From Edwardsiella anguillarum ET080813 (GTDB lineage Bacteria; Pseudomonadota; Gammaproteobacteria; Enterobacterales; Enterobacteriaceae), in contig NZ_CP006664.1 of assembly GCF_000264765.2 (NCBI RefSeq), forward strand, positions 992,001 through 1,056,000: a stretch of DNA of 64,000 nucleotides. Reading direction: 5' to 3'. Under the pieces are notes generated by a model. That model searched no databases, was not told the DNA's origin, and was given only the letters and a program-made list of their open reading frames with translations. Below, in pieces: positions 13,720 to 23,115 of the stretch (position 1 is its first letter; each line of letters begins with the position of its first letter). Position numbers and translations under genes: made by a program.

Positions 13720-14886
13720 ATGAGCACACCTAATCCATTATTGACGCTGCGCGAGCAGATTAGCGCCGTCGACAGCCAGCTGCTGGCGCTGCTGGGCGAA
13801 CGCCGCTGCCTGGCCGAACAGGTCGCCCGCACCAAACAGGCGCTGCATCACCCGGTTCGCGACCGGGCCAGAGAGCGCGACCTGCTGCACAGCCTGATTG
13901 AACAGGGCAAACCGCTGCAGCTTGACGCGTATTTTATTACTCGCCTGTTTCAACTGATTATCGAAGACTCGGTGCTGACCCAACAGGCGCTGTTACAGCA
14001 GTCACACCTGGCCGCCGACGCCACCGCACGCATCGCCTTTCTCGGCCCCAAAGGCTCCTATTCCCATCTGGCCGCCCGCCGCTATGCCGCGCGCCATTTT
14101 GACCAGGTGCTGGAGTGCGGCTGCCCACGTTTTCAAGACGTCGTCGCCCAGGTCGAAAGCGGCCAAGCCGACTATGGCGTACTGCCGATTGAAAACACCT
14201 CATCCGGTGCCATTAACGACGTCTACGATCTGCTGCAGCACACCAGCCTCGCTATCGTCGGAGAGCTGACGCTGCCTATCAAGCACTGCCTGCTGATCGC
14301 CGGGGAAGGCGATATCAGCGCGCTGACCACCGTCTACAGTCACCCCCAGCCGTTTCAGCAGTGCAGCCAGTTCCTCAGCCGCTACCCACAGTGGCATATT
14401 GAATACTGTGAAAGCACCGCCGCTGCGATGGAGAAGGTCGCCGCGCTGCGCTCTCCCCAAGCGGCCGCCCTGGGCAGCGCCGACGGCGGCAATCTGTATG
14501 GCCTGCAGCCGCTGGCGCACGATCTGGCCAATCAGGCCCAGAACATGACCCGGTTCATCGTCCTGGCACGCAAAGCGATCGAGGTTAATCCCCGCATCGC
14601 TGCCAAAACCACGCTGATCATGGCGACGGGCCAACAGCCCGGGGCGCTGGTCGATGCGCTGCTGGCCTTCCGCGAGCAGCATATTGTCATCACCAAGCTG
14701 GAGTCACGGCCAATCAACGGCAATCCGTGGGAGGAGATGTTCTATCTGGATGTACAGGCTAATCTGAATGACCCTGCAATGCAGCGGGCGCTGCATGACC
14801 TACGGGCGCTCACCCGATCGCAGAAAGTCCTGGGCTGCTACCCGAGTGAAAACGTGGTGCCGATCGCCCCAAGCGAGCAAGCATAG
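13720..14886 (+). CDS. pheA: Bifunctional chorismate mutase / prephenate dehydratase
   Basis: The 388-residue protein has three parts. An AroQ chorismate mutase helix bundle (1-90) carries catalytic Arg11. A prephenate dehydratase domain (about 105-285) contains [12 protein letters not shown] and [14 protein letters not shown]-terminal ACT domain has the ESRP motif that binds Phe for feedback inhibition. It turns chorismate into phenylpyruvate, the last committed steps to phenylalanine. It is convergent with tyrA, whose stop is 20 bp away. Confidence 0.97.
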   Translation: MSTPNPLLTLREQISAVDSQLLALLGERRCLAEQVARTKQALHHPVRDRARERDLLHSLIEQGKPLQLDAYFITRLFQLIIEDSVLTQQALLQQSHLAADATARIAFLGPKGSYSHLAARRYAARHFDQVLECGCPRFQDVVAQVESGQADYGVLPIENTSSGAINDVYDLLQHTSLAIVGELTLPIKHCLLIAGEGDISALTTVYSHPQPFQQCSQFLSRYPQWHIEYCESTAAAMEKVAALRSPQAAALGSADGGNLYGLQPLAHDLANQAQNMTRFIVLARKAIEVNPRIAAKTTLIMATGQQPGALVDALLAFREQHIVITKLESRPINGNPWEEMFYLDVQANLNDPAMQRALHDLRALTRSQKVLGCYPSENVVPIAPSEQA

Positions 14887-14905
14887 GCCTGATACCGCCG
14901 CGGCA

Positions 14906-16027
14906 TCAGCCGCGGCGATCGTGCGCCTGGCTCAGCAGCGCCCGGCTCTCATCCTGAAAACGCTGCGCGTCGTCGCCGAACCAGCGGGCGATACGCTGAA
15001 ACGTCTCGATAAACGCCTCTTTATTCTGCCCGTCGAGCAGTCTGATCGCTTCACCAAAGCGCTGATAATAGCGCTTGATCAGCGCCAGATTATCCGGCGA
15101 TGCCATAATGATGTCAGCATACAGCTGCGCATCTTGCGCAAACAGACGCCCTACCATCATCAGCTCCAGACGATAAATCGGCGAGGAGAGCGCCAGCAAC
15201 TGCTCCATGCTGACATTCTCTTCGGCCAGATGCAGCCCATAGGCAAAGGTGGCAAAGTGACGCAGCGCCTGAATAAACGCCATATTCTGATCGTGCTGTA
15301 CCGCGCTGATGCGATGCAGGCGGGCGCCCCAAACCTGCAGCTGCTCCAGTAGCCACTGATAAGCCTGCGGCTGTCGACCGTCGCAGTAGACGATCACCTG
15401 CTTAGCAAAGCTGCCGACGTCCGGGCCAAACATGGGATGCAGCCCGACGACGGGCCCGCTGTGCGCTGCCAGCATCGCCCGCATAGGTCCCCCCTTCACC
15501 GACGCCAGATCGACCAGCAGGCAATCCGCCGGCAGCGGCGGCAGGCGGGCTATCGCGGCCTCGGTCAAATGGATCGGTACGCTGATCATCACCATACCGG
15601 CATCGGCGCAAAGCGCCTCGGCCCGCGGCCAATCCTGCGTCTCCAGTATGCGCACCGAGTAGCCCGATAGGCGCAGCATCCGGGCAAACAGCCGCCCCAT
15701 CTGCCCCGCGCCACCGACGATCACCACCGGGCGTAGCGCCGGATTCAGCGCCTTAAATCCCTTGTCATTTTCACTGAGGTAGGACTCCCGCATCACCCGA
15801 CGCAGTACGTCCTCAATCAGATCCGGCGAGACGCCAAGCAGCTGCGCCTCCGCCCGGCGCGACGCCAGCATCGCCGCCTCTCGTTCCGGCACATAGACCG
15901 GCAGGCCATAGCGGCTCTTGACCTCCCCCACCTGGGCGACCAACTGTAAACGGCGCGCTAACAGCCCCAGCAGCGCCTTATCGACCTCATCAATGCTATC
16001 GCGCAGTGCGCTCAGTTCCGCCACCAT
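14906..16027 (-). CDS. tyrA: Bifunctional chorismate mutase / prephenate dehydrogenase
   Basis: The 373-residue protein has an N-terminal chorismate mutase domain (1-90) and an NAD-dependent prephenate dehydrogenase domain with the dinucleotide-binding VGGAGQMG at about 104-111. It makes 4-hydroxyphenylpyruvate for tyrosine. It begins 6 nt after the aroF stop, so aroF-tyrA is one operon under the TyrR boxes at 17209-17238. Confidence 0.97.
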   Translation of the reverse strand: MVAELSALRDSIDEVDKALLGLLARRLQLVAQVGEVKSRYGLPVYVPEREAAMLASRRAEAQLLGVSPDLIEDVLRRVMRESYLSENDKGFKALNPALRPVVIVGGAGQMGRLFARMLRLSGYSVRILETQDWPRAEALCADAGMVMISVPIHLTEAAIARLPPLPADCLLVDLASVKGGPMRAMLAAHSGPVVGLHPMFGPDVGSFAKQVIVYCDGRQPQAYQWLLEQLQVWGARLHRISAVQHDQNMAFIQALRHFATFAYGLHLAEENVSMEQLLALSSPIYRLELMMVGRLFAQDAQLYADIIMASPDNLALIKRYYQRFGEAIRLLDGQNKEAFIETFQRIARWFGDDAQRFQDESRALLSQAHDRRG

Positions 16028-16033
16028 CGTCTA

Positions 16034-17110
16034 TCATGCCTCCCGATCGCGCCGCCGCGGCGCCAGTTGACGCTGCATATCGCGCAGCAACGTTTCCGTT
16101 GTCGTCCAGTCAATGCAGCCATCCGTCACGGACACGCCATAGCGCATAGCGCTGCGCGGCTGCTCCGAGCTCTGACTACCGGCGTCCAGGTTGCTCTCCA
16201 GCATCACACCGATAATGGTGCGGTTCCCCCCCGCGATCTGCGCAATGACCGACTGCGCGACCTGCGGCTGACGCCGGTAGTCCTTGTTGGAGTTGCCGTG
16301 GCTGCAGTCAACCATCAGCAGCGGGCGCAGACCGGCCTGTACCATCTGAGCCTCGCACTGCGCAACATCCTGCGCGCTGTAGTTTGGCGTCCGCCCTCCG
16401 CGCAGAATAACATGACCATCGGGGTTTCCCTGCGTCTGCAGCAGGCAGACCTGCCCCGCCTGATTGATGCCGACGAAGCGATGCGGCATCGCCGCTGCCT
16501 TCATCGCATTAATCGCGGTCTCTAGGCTACCGTCGGTGCCGTTTTTAAAGCCGACGGGCATCGACAGGCCAGAGGCCATCTCGCGATGGGTCTGCGACTC
16601 GGTGGTTCGCGCGCCGATGGCCGACCAGCTGAACAGATCGCCCAGATACTGCGGCGAGTTGGGATCCAGCGCCTCGGTCGCCAGCGGCAACCCCATATCG
16701 ACCAGCTGCAGCAGCAGGCGACGGGCGATGTTCAACCCGGCCTCAACGTCAAAAGAGCCGTCCATATAGGGATCGTTAATCAGCCCTTTCCAGCCCACCG
16801 TGGTACGCGGCTTCTCAAAATAGACCCGCATGACGACGTAGAGCCGATCGCCAACGCTCTGCGCCAGCGCCCGCAGACGGCGCCCATACTCAAGGGCGGC
16901 ATCGACATCATGGATCGAGCAGGGGCCGCAGATCACCAGCAGACGCGAGTCGCGCCCAGCCAGAATATCGGCGATCTCGCGGCGGGAGGCGGCGATGTGC
17001 GCCTGCTGGACCTCGGTCAGCGGGAAGCGGGCCTTTAGCTCCTCCGGCGTAATCAAAATCTGCTCATCGCTGATATGGACGTTATTCACGGCGTCTTTTT
17101 GCATCATCAT
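16034..17110 (-). CDS. aroF: DAHP synthase, tyrosine-sensitive
   Basis: This class I 3-deoxy-7-phosphoheptulonate synthase condenses phosphoenolpyruvate and erythrose 4-phosphate, the first step to aromatic amino acids. Signature segments include CGPCSIHD, MRVYFEKPRTT and DCSHGNSNKDY. Position in front of tyrA with TyrR boxes marks it as the Tyr-regulated isozyme AroF and not AroG or AroH. The start is ambiguous among three consecutive ATGs (17110, 17107, 17104). The ribosome-site spacing favours the first, and alignment with E. coli the third. Confidence 0.96.
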   Translation of the reverse strand: MMMQKDAVNNVHISDEQILITPEELKARFPLTEVQQAHIAASRREIADILAGRDSRLLVICGPCSIHDVDAALEYGRRLRALAQSVGDRLYVVMRVYFEKPRTTVGWKGLINDPYMDGSFDVEAGLNIARRLLLQLVDMGLPLATEALDPNSPQYLGDLFSWSAIGARTTESQTHREMASGLSMPVGFKNGTDGSLETAINAMKAAAMPHRFVGINQAGQVCLLQTQGNPDGHVILRGGRTPNYSAQDVAQCEAQMVQAGLRPLLMVDCSHGNSNKDYRRQPQVAQSVIAQIAGGNRTIIGVMLESNLDAGSQSSEQPRSAMRYGVSVTDGCIDWTTTETLLRDMQRQLAPRRRDREA

Positions 17111-17208
17111 TACAGTACCTGCCTATCTGGGAGTGGTTATCTCGGCGCGGCCGCCGTGCTTCTATTCAGGCTACATTAACATGCGCAGTAAACTTTTCAA
17201 TCCATATG

Positions 17209-17238
17209 TGTAAACAATATCGTACAATCATCTTTACA
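17209..17238 (-). promoter_or_regulatory. Two overlapping TyrR boxes upstream of aroF
   Basis: The plus strand shows TGTAAA-N6-CGTACA (17209-17226) overlapping CGTACA-N6-TTTACA (17221-17238), both close to the TyrR consensus TGTAAAN6TTTACA and sharing one half-site. TyrR with tyrosine represses aroF-tyrA in E. coli. A possible promoter lies between the boxes and aroF (TTGAAA, 16 bp, TAATGT on the minus strand). Confidence 0.8.
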
Positions 17239-17386
17239 CGTCACCGAGCAGCAAAATTTGAAGTATCACGCAGTTTCATTGTCGATTACACCGCGAAGTT
17301 AAAGACACATGCTAGGCTGTGCCCGCTGACCATCCGCGACGCGCCGGCGGCTTGCCGCCCGATCCTGTTCGCTCTGGGGAGAAAAG

Positions 17387-18103
17387 ATGTTAACCGCTAT
17401 CATTGTCGACGATGAACAGCCGGCCCGTGACGAGCTGACTACGCTGCTGCAGCGCTATCCTGAAATAACGCAGGTTGCCAGCTGCGCCAACGCCCTGGAG
17501 GCGATTCCCGTCATTCATCGCCTGCGCCCCGACGTACTATTTCTCGATATCCAGATGCCACGCATCAGCGGGTTAGAGCTGGTTAACATGCTGGATCCGG
17601 ACAGCCAGCCCTACATCGTCTTCATTACCGCCTTCGACGAATACGCCATCCAGGCGTTTGAACAGCACGCCTTTGACTATCTGCTAAAACCAATCGACTG
17701 CGCCAGGCTGCAAAAAACCCTGGATCGCCTGCTGCGCGGGTGTGCGGTGCGACAAAATCTACAGCCTCTGCAGGAGCCACAGCTGCGGCATATACCCTGT
17801 CACGGACTCAACCGCATCTTTTTGCTCAAGCTGGATGAGATTGAATATCTATCGTCAGAATTAAGCGGAATTCACGTCGTCGGCGCTCAGCAAAGCGGCT
17901 ATACCCAGCTGACCCTCAAAACGCTGGAGGAGAAAACGCCCTTCGTCCGCTGTCATCGTCAGTACATGGTGAACGTCGATCGCCTGAGCGAAATCCAGCT
18001 GCTGGATAACGGCGCCGCCGAGGTATTGACCCACAGCGGAAGACGCATTCCGGTCAGCCGCCGCTACCTGAAAAATTTAAAAGAACATCTGGGGATCGCC
18101 TAA
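17387..18103 (+). CDS. btsR: LytTR-family response regulator, BtsR (YehT)-like
   Basis: The 238-residue protein has a receiver domain with acidic pocket Asp8-Asp9 and phosphoacceptor Asp54 in FLDIQMPRISG, followed by a LytTR DNA-binding domain (about 135-235, with RCHRQYMVN). It resembles E. coli BtsR, which with sensor BtsS responds to pyruvate. No histidine kinase is adjacent: aroF is on one side and an AraC regulator on the other. Membership of the family is sure; orthology with BtsR is likely but not proven by position. Confidence 0.75.
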   Translation: MLTAIIVDDEQPARDELTTLLQRYPEITQVASCANALEAIPVIHRLRPDVLFLDIQMPRISGLELVNMLDPDSQPYIVFITAFDEYAIQAFEQHAFDYLLKPIDCARLQKTLDRLLRGCAVRQNLQPLQEPQLRHIPCHGLNRIFLLKLDEIEYLSSELSGIHVVGAQQSGYTQLTLKTLEEKTPFVRCHRQYMVNVDRLSEIQLLDNGAAEVLTHSGRRIPVSRRYLKNLKEHLGIA

Positions 18104-18607
18104 TGCCTCCGCGAATAGACTGATTAGCTCGCCTGATAAAATATCATGCTGGCATCGTCCGCTGGCGTGGATAAAAATAGCCGAGCCGGCGTGCCACCTC
18201 AGATTTTATTATATTTCATATACTCATAACACGCTGATCGCTAATCCTCATCCGTTCATCATTCTACGCACATCCATTTTATAAGATCGCTGCAATAAAG
18301 GTTATATTTCCGCTTTATTACTACGAAATAATCTACCATTCATCGATGGGTACCCCCTTTGGGGTACCGACCTGTCCTATCCGTGTGAGAACGGAGACAT
18401 GATCCGGCGTCAGCGCCGCAAACGAAATGCTAGCGACCGCGCTAAACCGAACGAGACAATAAAATATTGCGGTGCATATAAAATATTTTGTGCACTTTTG
18501 CATCCGTTTTGCATAAAATAAACAGCATAGAAGTTAGCGCATATTATTTTATGCTTACCCATCGGTAGCGCGAGCTCTCTGCCCTGCGCCAGTGACATTG
18601 ATTAAAT
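18104..18607. other. 504-bp non-coding region between btsR and the AraC gene
   Basis: It is AT-rich compared with the flanks and has no convincing gene. It holds a perfect 8-bp-stem hairpin (GGTACCCC / GGGGTACC, 18349-18368) with no T-run. It also holds phased TTTTGCAT repeats (18486-18514) and an inverted repeat GCATA-N6-TATGC (18539-18554). Confidence 0.6.
18486..18514. promoter_or_regulatory. Helically phased TTTTGCA-type repeats, candidate operator
   Basis: TTTTGTGCA (18486-18494), TTTTGCAT (18496-18503) and TTTTGCAT (18507-18514) follow each other at steps of 10 and 11 bp, one helical turn. They lie about 95 bp upstream of the AraC-type gene at 18608. The layout suits an AraC-family operator, but no regulator is shown. 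Confidence 0.4.
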
Positions 18608-19510
18608 ATGATGAATACAACTGTCTCATTTGAAGCCAAAGGCTATGAGGATATTCCTGCGCTATTAGCCTTTCTGCAGCGGAATCTACAGTGTGGAGAG
18701 CTGAGCATCGAAATGACCGCTGATGATTTCTATGCGCAGGCCACGATCACCGCGCTGGAGAACGGCGCCCACTTCATGACCATGAACGCCTGCGGCTACC
18801 GTATTGAACATCATATCGCCTGCGATCTGCACAATCGGCGGCTATACCTTATCTACTCCGATCACAAGATGCAGTGGGGTGAAGAGGGGCTCAACTGCAC
18901 CCTGCCCTATCGGGACTCTTTTCTGATCGACAGCACCAAAAGCTTCCGTATCGCCTCGCCGGGATATCAAAAAACACGCTCTTTCGGCATCCCATTTTCC
19001 CTGCTGGGCGATCGGCTGGAGCATGTGATCAATGGATTAACCGGAAGGAAGCTCTCGACGATCAAGTATGGGGATGAGATCAACAAAATCCTATCGACCA
19101 CCTATCATGCGCCGGGGCTCGCCGAACGCCTAGACATCGTGACCAACCTGATCAAGGTGATCACCTACAATGAACCTCCTGAGGGCAACGGTAAATACGA
19201 TCGTATCGTCAAAAAAATCACCATGAATATTTACGATGAGTCCCTCACGCTGCCCAAGCTGGCGCATCTGTGCGCCATGTCAGCCCGCACCATTCAGTAT
19301 ATCCTGGCGTCGCACGGTACCTCGTTTAACCGTCTGAGCGCCGATATTCGACTCAGGCTACTGTGCGAAAACATACACAAGATGAAAAACAAAAGAATCA
19401 ACGAGATCGTCTTTCTCAGCGGCTATAACTCGTTTTCAACGGCGGCCAGACATTTTAAGCGTAAATTCAATCAGTCAATCACCGATTATCTCAGCGCCAG
19501 TGGTCAATAG
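18608..19510 (+). CDS. AraC-family transcriptional regulator
   Basis: The 300-residue protein has a C-terminal AraC DNA-binding domain (about 205-300). Its two helix-turn-helix parts are near LPKLAHLCAMSARTIQ and VFLSGYNSFSTAARHFKRKF. The first 190 residues form an effector or dimerisation domain with no recognisable ligand signature. It shares short matched blocks along its length with the convergent gene at 19521-20417 (CG-x-I/L-x-I, DDF, YSD, IQY), so the two look like old paralogues. The ligand and targets are unknown; the neighbouring invasin gene is a plausible target by position. Confidence 0.88.
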   Translation: MMNTTVSFEAKGYEDIPALLAFLQRNLQCGELSIEMTADDFYAQATITALENGAHFMTMNACGYRIEHHIACDLHNRRLYLIYSDHKMQWGEEGLNCTLPYRDSFLIDSTKSFRIASPGYQKTRSFGIPFSLLGDRLEHVINGLTGRKLSTIKYGDEINKILSTTYHAPGLAERLDIVTNLIKVITYNEPPEGNGKYDRIVKKITMNIYDESLTLPKLAHLCAMSARTIQYILASHGTSFNRLSADIRLRLLCENIHKMKNKRINEIVFLSGYNSFSTAARHFKRKFNQSITDYLSASGQ

Positions 19511-19520
19511 CCGTCCCCGC

Positions 19521-20417
19521 TTATAGGCAGTATTTTATGTAGCATCCCTCCAGCGACTCGCGGTAATAGCGTCTGAAGTTCCGCGAGGCGGTCAGCAGCG
19601 AGCGATAGCCGCAGCCGCTGGCCAGCTCGACTAAAGACTGCGAGGGGTTACGCTGCATCTCTCTCAGCAGGCGATCTAGGCGAGCCTGGATCAGGACATC
19701 TTGAAAACGCGTATTCTGCTGCGCAAACACATACTGAATCGAGCGCTTGGACATCCCGCTGACGCTGACCAGCCCCTCGAGGGAAAAGCTGCGCTCTACA
19801 CAGTGTTCGTCTATCAGGCTACTGAGATAGGCGAACTTATTCAGCGTACGCCCCAGTGACATCCCACAGGAGATAATCAACAGGTTGACCAGCGCCGCCA
19901 CCTTTTCCTGCAGCGCCGCCACGCTATGACATTCTGCGGCCAGCTTATTGATCAGCTTGCCAAAGGGCAGCGTCGAGGCCAGGCGCCCGTCAAACATCGG
20001 GGTAACCGCCTGCGCATGCGGACCAAAGCTGGTGGCGGGAATCAGTACCGAGATGGTCGCCCGAGGGACCGCCGAATCCAGGATAAACGGCAGCCCACCG
20101 TTCATCAACACGCACTCCTTACTGCGCACGGCGATCGCCCGCCCACCCAGCGTACACCGCAGCGGTGCATCCGAATACACGATGCCGAACACGGGTTCAG
20201 AGTATTCACACTTCTCGATAACGCCCGGCGTGGTGCGGATGACTATCACCCTCTCCCCACTGGCCAGATGGTGAATCTCACTCTCACCAAAAAAATCATC
20301 ATTATGCACATTAATCTTTATCTTGCCGCAGCGTGCCTGCTGTTGGAAAAAGTCGCCCCATCCTGAAAAATGCTCGATGCCGTATGCAAAGAATGTGCGT
20401 GTAATAATGTCCGCCAT
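19521..20417 (-). CDS. AraC-family transcriptional regulator
   Basis: The 298-residue protein has a C-terminal AraC domain (helix-turn-helix near LEGLVSVSGMSKRSIQ and ELASGCGYRSLLTASRNFRRYY). The N-terminal domain is related to that of the gene at 18608. The two genes are convergent with only 10 bp between stops. It lies just downstream of the invasin gene on the same strand, with a 190-bp gap that would give it its own promoter. Function beyond DNA binding cannot be read from the sequence. Confidence 0.88.
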   Translation of the reverse strand: MADIITRTFFAYGIEHFSGWGDFFQQQARCGKIKINVHNDDFFGESEIHHLASGERVIVIRTTPGVIEKCEYSEPVFGIVYSDAPLRCTLGGRAIAVRSKECVLMNGGLPFILDSAVPRATISVLIPATSFGPHAQAVTPMFDGRLASTLPFGKLINKLAAECHSVAALQEKVAALVNLLIISCGMSLGRTLNKFAYLSSLIDEHCVERSFSLEGLVSVSGMSKRSIQYVFAQQNTRFQDVLIQARLDRLLREMQRNPSQSLVELASGCGYRSLLTASRNFRRYYRESLEGCYIKYCL

Positions 20418-20607
20418 AGATCCACACCCTTAAAATAAGAAAAATTGTACACAGGCAAACTTAATCGTGCCGGCAGTAGACGCAACCTACGTCAAAATAT
20501 GCAGCCTCCCATTTTTCTTAATATTTTGATGCCGTTCGATATATATCCAGCGACGCCCTTCACATCCGCAATAATCCGGCATGAAGGGCAGAACCCTGAA
20601 TATATGG

Positions 20608-23115
20608 TTAAAGCGTTTTTACACACATCGCCATTCTGAGCGTCGGCCACCCATTGTTAGCGATCAGCTCTGTTGCAAGATATCCCGTCATTCGGCCAAC
20701 GCTATAGCGGACGCTACGGCTCTCATCGGTATATTCCGCGCTCCAGCTCTGTTCGGCGCCAAACATGACGTCTAGCCTGGTAATATCTCCCCACTCCGAC
20801 CACAGCGGGCCAACCGCACGCCAGCCCGTTTGACCTTTATAAACGGCAGTGGTCACCCAACGGTAGCTGGGCACCTCGTAACCGCGCCTTGCGGCACAAT
20901 AGGCATCGGCCGCCGCACTGGAAATATACTCAATGCCATTGCTGATAAACCAGCGCGATACGGTAAAGCGGTAGGAGACGTCATGACCATAGCGCTTAGA
21001 CCTCGCCGTGATCGTTACCTCTTGGCGCGCCGTCGGTTCGGCCAGAAACTGCACGTAGCCACCGCTGTCGACCATGACCCACTCCGATGCGCTGCTGCGC
21101 CACTCATAGTCGGCGTTTTGCGCACTGTCACCGTTAATTTCCAATAAAAACTTAGCATTGGCAAAACCCGTCGTCGGAAACCCTGCGCTGGCATCAAAGC
21201 GTGCGCCGTTAACCATCACCGCGGTAAACCGATCGTTTGGCACAAAGTGGGTATCCAGCGCAGACTGTCGGTTATTACTCAGCGTAGCGCTCACCCGGCT
21301 GACACCAACCGCCGTACTGCTCAACGAGACCTCGGCGACCCCATCCTCGCCGGTGGTAACCTGCGTCTCCTCCAGCGTGGCGCCGTTATCCGCCGAGAAC
21401 ACGACGCGCTGATGACTCAGCGGTGTCCCCGCGGCGTTCGTCACCCGCGCGCGCACCTGATTTTTATCAACGCCGTCGGCCTTCGCGTTGTCCCGGAGCA
21501 GCGTGAGGTTGCCGCTCAAAATCCACGCTTCATTATCCCTCTCGGGCTTTAATACCGTGATCCGCGTAGTACTGATATTCGAGCGCTGTCCTCGGGTATC
21601 ATAGGCCATAACATCGATATGATAGATATTCTCCCCATTGTCATTATACGGGGGATATGTGATTTGCAACCGATTGTTTGGCAACATCATGATCTGCCCT
21701 CCAGCAGCAACTAACGCCGCGGAGCGCATCCACTGTAGATTGCGTACGCCATACTTGCTGACCACCTCGGTATATATTTCACTGCTATTACCGGGATACC
21801 CCTCAAGATATTCAGTACTTTTAATTTTTAGCATCTGCTGCTCTTGGTACTGCAGGACAATATTATGATTCCGCTCCACTAGGTCATAGCGGGTTTTTAC
21901 TATTGTCCTTGCGGCGATCAGCTCGGCGGGATCAAGCTGAGGCAGCACCTCAGCGCCAATACGATAATTTATTTGTAGCCCCAGCTGAGTATCCTGATTT
22001 CCCTGTTTACCCAAGCGCTGCTTAACCTCCAGCGTCAACAGCGAGAATGGCGTGTAGTTCCCTCCTATCGTAATGGCATAAGGGTTACGCTGCAGATGCT
22101 CTTTACCAAAAAGCGCAACGCTATCGCCAAAATAGTGCTCATATATCAGCGCTCCCCCCAGCTGAGGCTGTGCCGGAAGCCAGCCGTTGACGCGCAGATC
22201 GACCCCGTTGGCCGGCCGCTCATTATAGTCGCTGCGATCGCGCGACGGATGCCACTCCGTCAGCCCGAGGTAACCGTTAGCCGACAGTTGAAAATAGTCA
22301 GTCCAGAGCTCGGCGCCGAGCCCGATACGCCTGTTTTGCCCTGTGAAATCATTATCATAAAAAGCATTCCCACCCATAATCCACTCACGGTGAATGAGCC
22401 GGGCACCGATTCCAACATTCGCAATATTACGCCGATCCTTATTCCTGAAGCCCAGCTGTGTAAACAGGATAGACGCCTGTGAATCATACAGCGGCAGCTG
22501 CCAGTCCAGAGCGCTCTCTGCCAATGAAAAATACCGATCGGTATTTAGCTGGATCCGCGCGCTCCCATAGCGATTTAGCCATTGCCCTATCTGATCATTT
22601 ACCGCCGACGTCGCCATGGTACGCGCTATATTATGTAACGCATCCGCCCGCCCCGATGCAGCTAGCGCGCTACCCATGCCGCGAATGGGCAGTGCATCCA
22701 GAGGGCGGTGTTCTTGAGTCAATGACTCAGCGCTTTCATGCTTTTTATTATTCTTTATGGCAATGACATCGCTTATTGGTTCGTCAATAATTTTCCCGCC
22801 ATCGGCGTTTTCAATCTGGTGTATAGCCATCGACCGCTGACCTATTTCACCATATAAAACAACCGCTCCACCCCGTATTACTGACACGCTGGAAATGCTA
22901 CCGACCTTATCCTGGATAGCGTAGTGGTGTTTTTCTTTTATGATATCATCAGATCTTCCAGTTATTTTTTCAGACGCCGCGCAAGCCATACTAAAATATA
23001 AAATCAAAGCCAAAAGAAATAATAGACAAAACGGGAAAATAAATAGCTGATGCCTGATACGCAGGTTTTTCTTCATCTTATGCCTCAGCGCATCGGTTAG
23101 ATACAGTGATACCAT
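20608..23115 (-). CDS. Invasin/intimin-family inverse autotransporter adhesin
   Basis: The 835-residue precursor has a signal peptide ending near ACAASEK, similar to Yersinia invasin. A 12-strand-type intimin/invasin barrel (about 160-390) anchors the protein in the outer membrane. Next come a linking segment, one Big-1 Ig-like domain (about 532-622), a second Ig-like domain (about 629-724) and a C-terminal C-type-lectin-like domain with Cys740 and Cys831 placed to form a disulfide. Yersinia invasin (about 985 aa) has more Ig-like repeats. I chose ATG 23115 with a GGGGAGG site; ATG 23076 (GAGG, 6-nt spacing) would give a shorter, more usual signal peptide. Invasins bind host surface receptors; the receptor here is unknown. 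Confidence 0.88.
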   Translation of the reverse strand: MVSLYLTDALRHKMKKNLRIRHQLFIFPFCLLFLLALILYFSMACAASEKITGRSDDIIKEKHHYAIQDKVGSISSVSVIRGGAVVLYGEIGQRSMAIHQIENADGGKIIDEPISDVIAIKNNKKHESAESLTQEHRPLDALPIRGMGSALAASGRADALHNIARTMATSAVNDQIGQWLNRYGSARIQLNTDRYFSLAESALDWQLPLYDSQASILFTQLGFRNKDRRNIANVGIGARLIHREWIMGGNAFYDNDFTGQNRRIGLGAELWTDYFQLSANGYLGLTEWHPSRDRSDYNERPANGVDLRVNGWLPAQPQLGGALIYEHYFGDSVALFGKEHLQRNPYAITIGGNYTPFSLLTLEVKQRLGKQGNQDTQLGLQINYRIGAEVLPQLDPAELIAARTIVKTRYDLVERNHNIVLQYQEQQMLKIKSTEYLEGYPGNSSEIYTEVVSKYGVRNLQWMRSAALVAAGGQIMMLPNNRLQITYPPYNDNGENIYHIDVMAYDTRGQRSNISTTRITVLKPERDNEAWILSGNLTLLRDNAKADGVDKNQVRARVTNAAGTPLSHQRVVFSADNGATLEETQVTTGEDGVAEVSLSSTAVGVSRVSATLSNNRQSALDTHFVPNDRFTAVMVNGARFDASAGFPTTGFANAKFLLEINGDSAQNADYEWRSSASEWVMVDSGGYVQFLAEPTARQEVTITARSKRYGHDVSYRFTVSRWFISNGIEYISSAAADAYCAARRGYEVPSYRWVTTAVYKGQTGWRAVGPLWSEWGDITRLDVMFGAEQSWSAEYTDESRSVRYSVGRMTGYLATELIANNGWPTLRMAMCVKTL

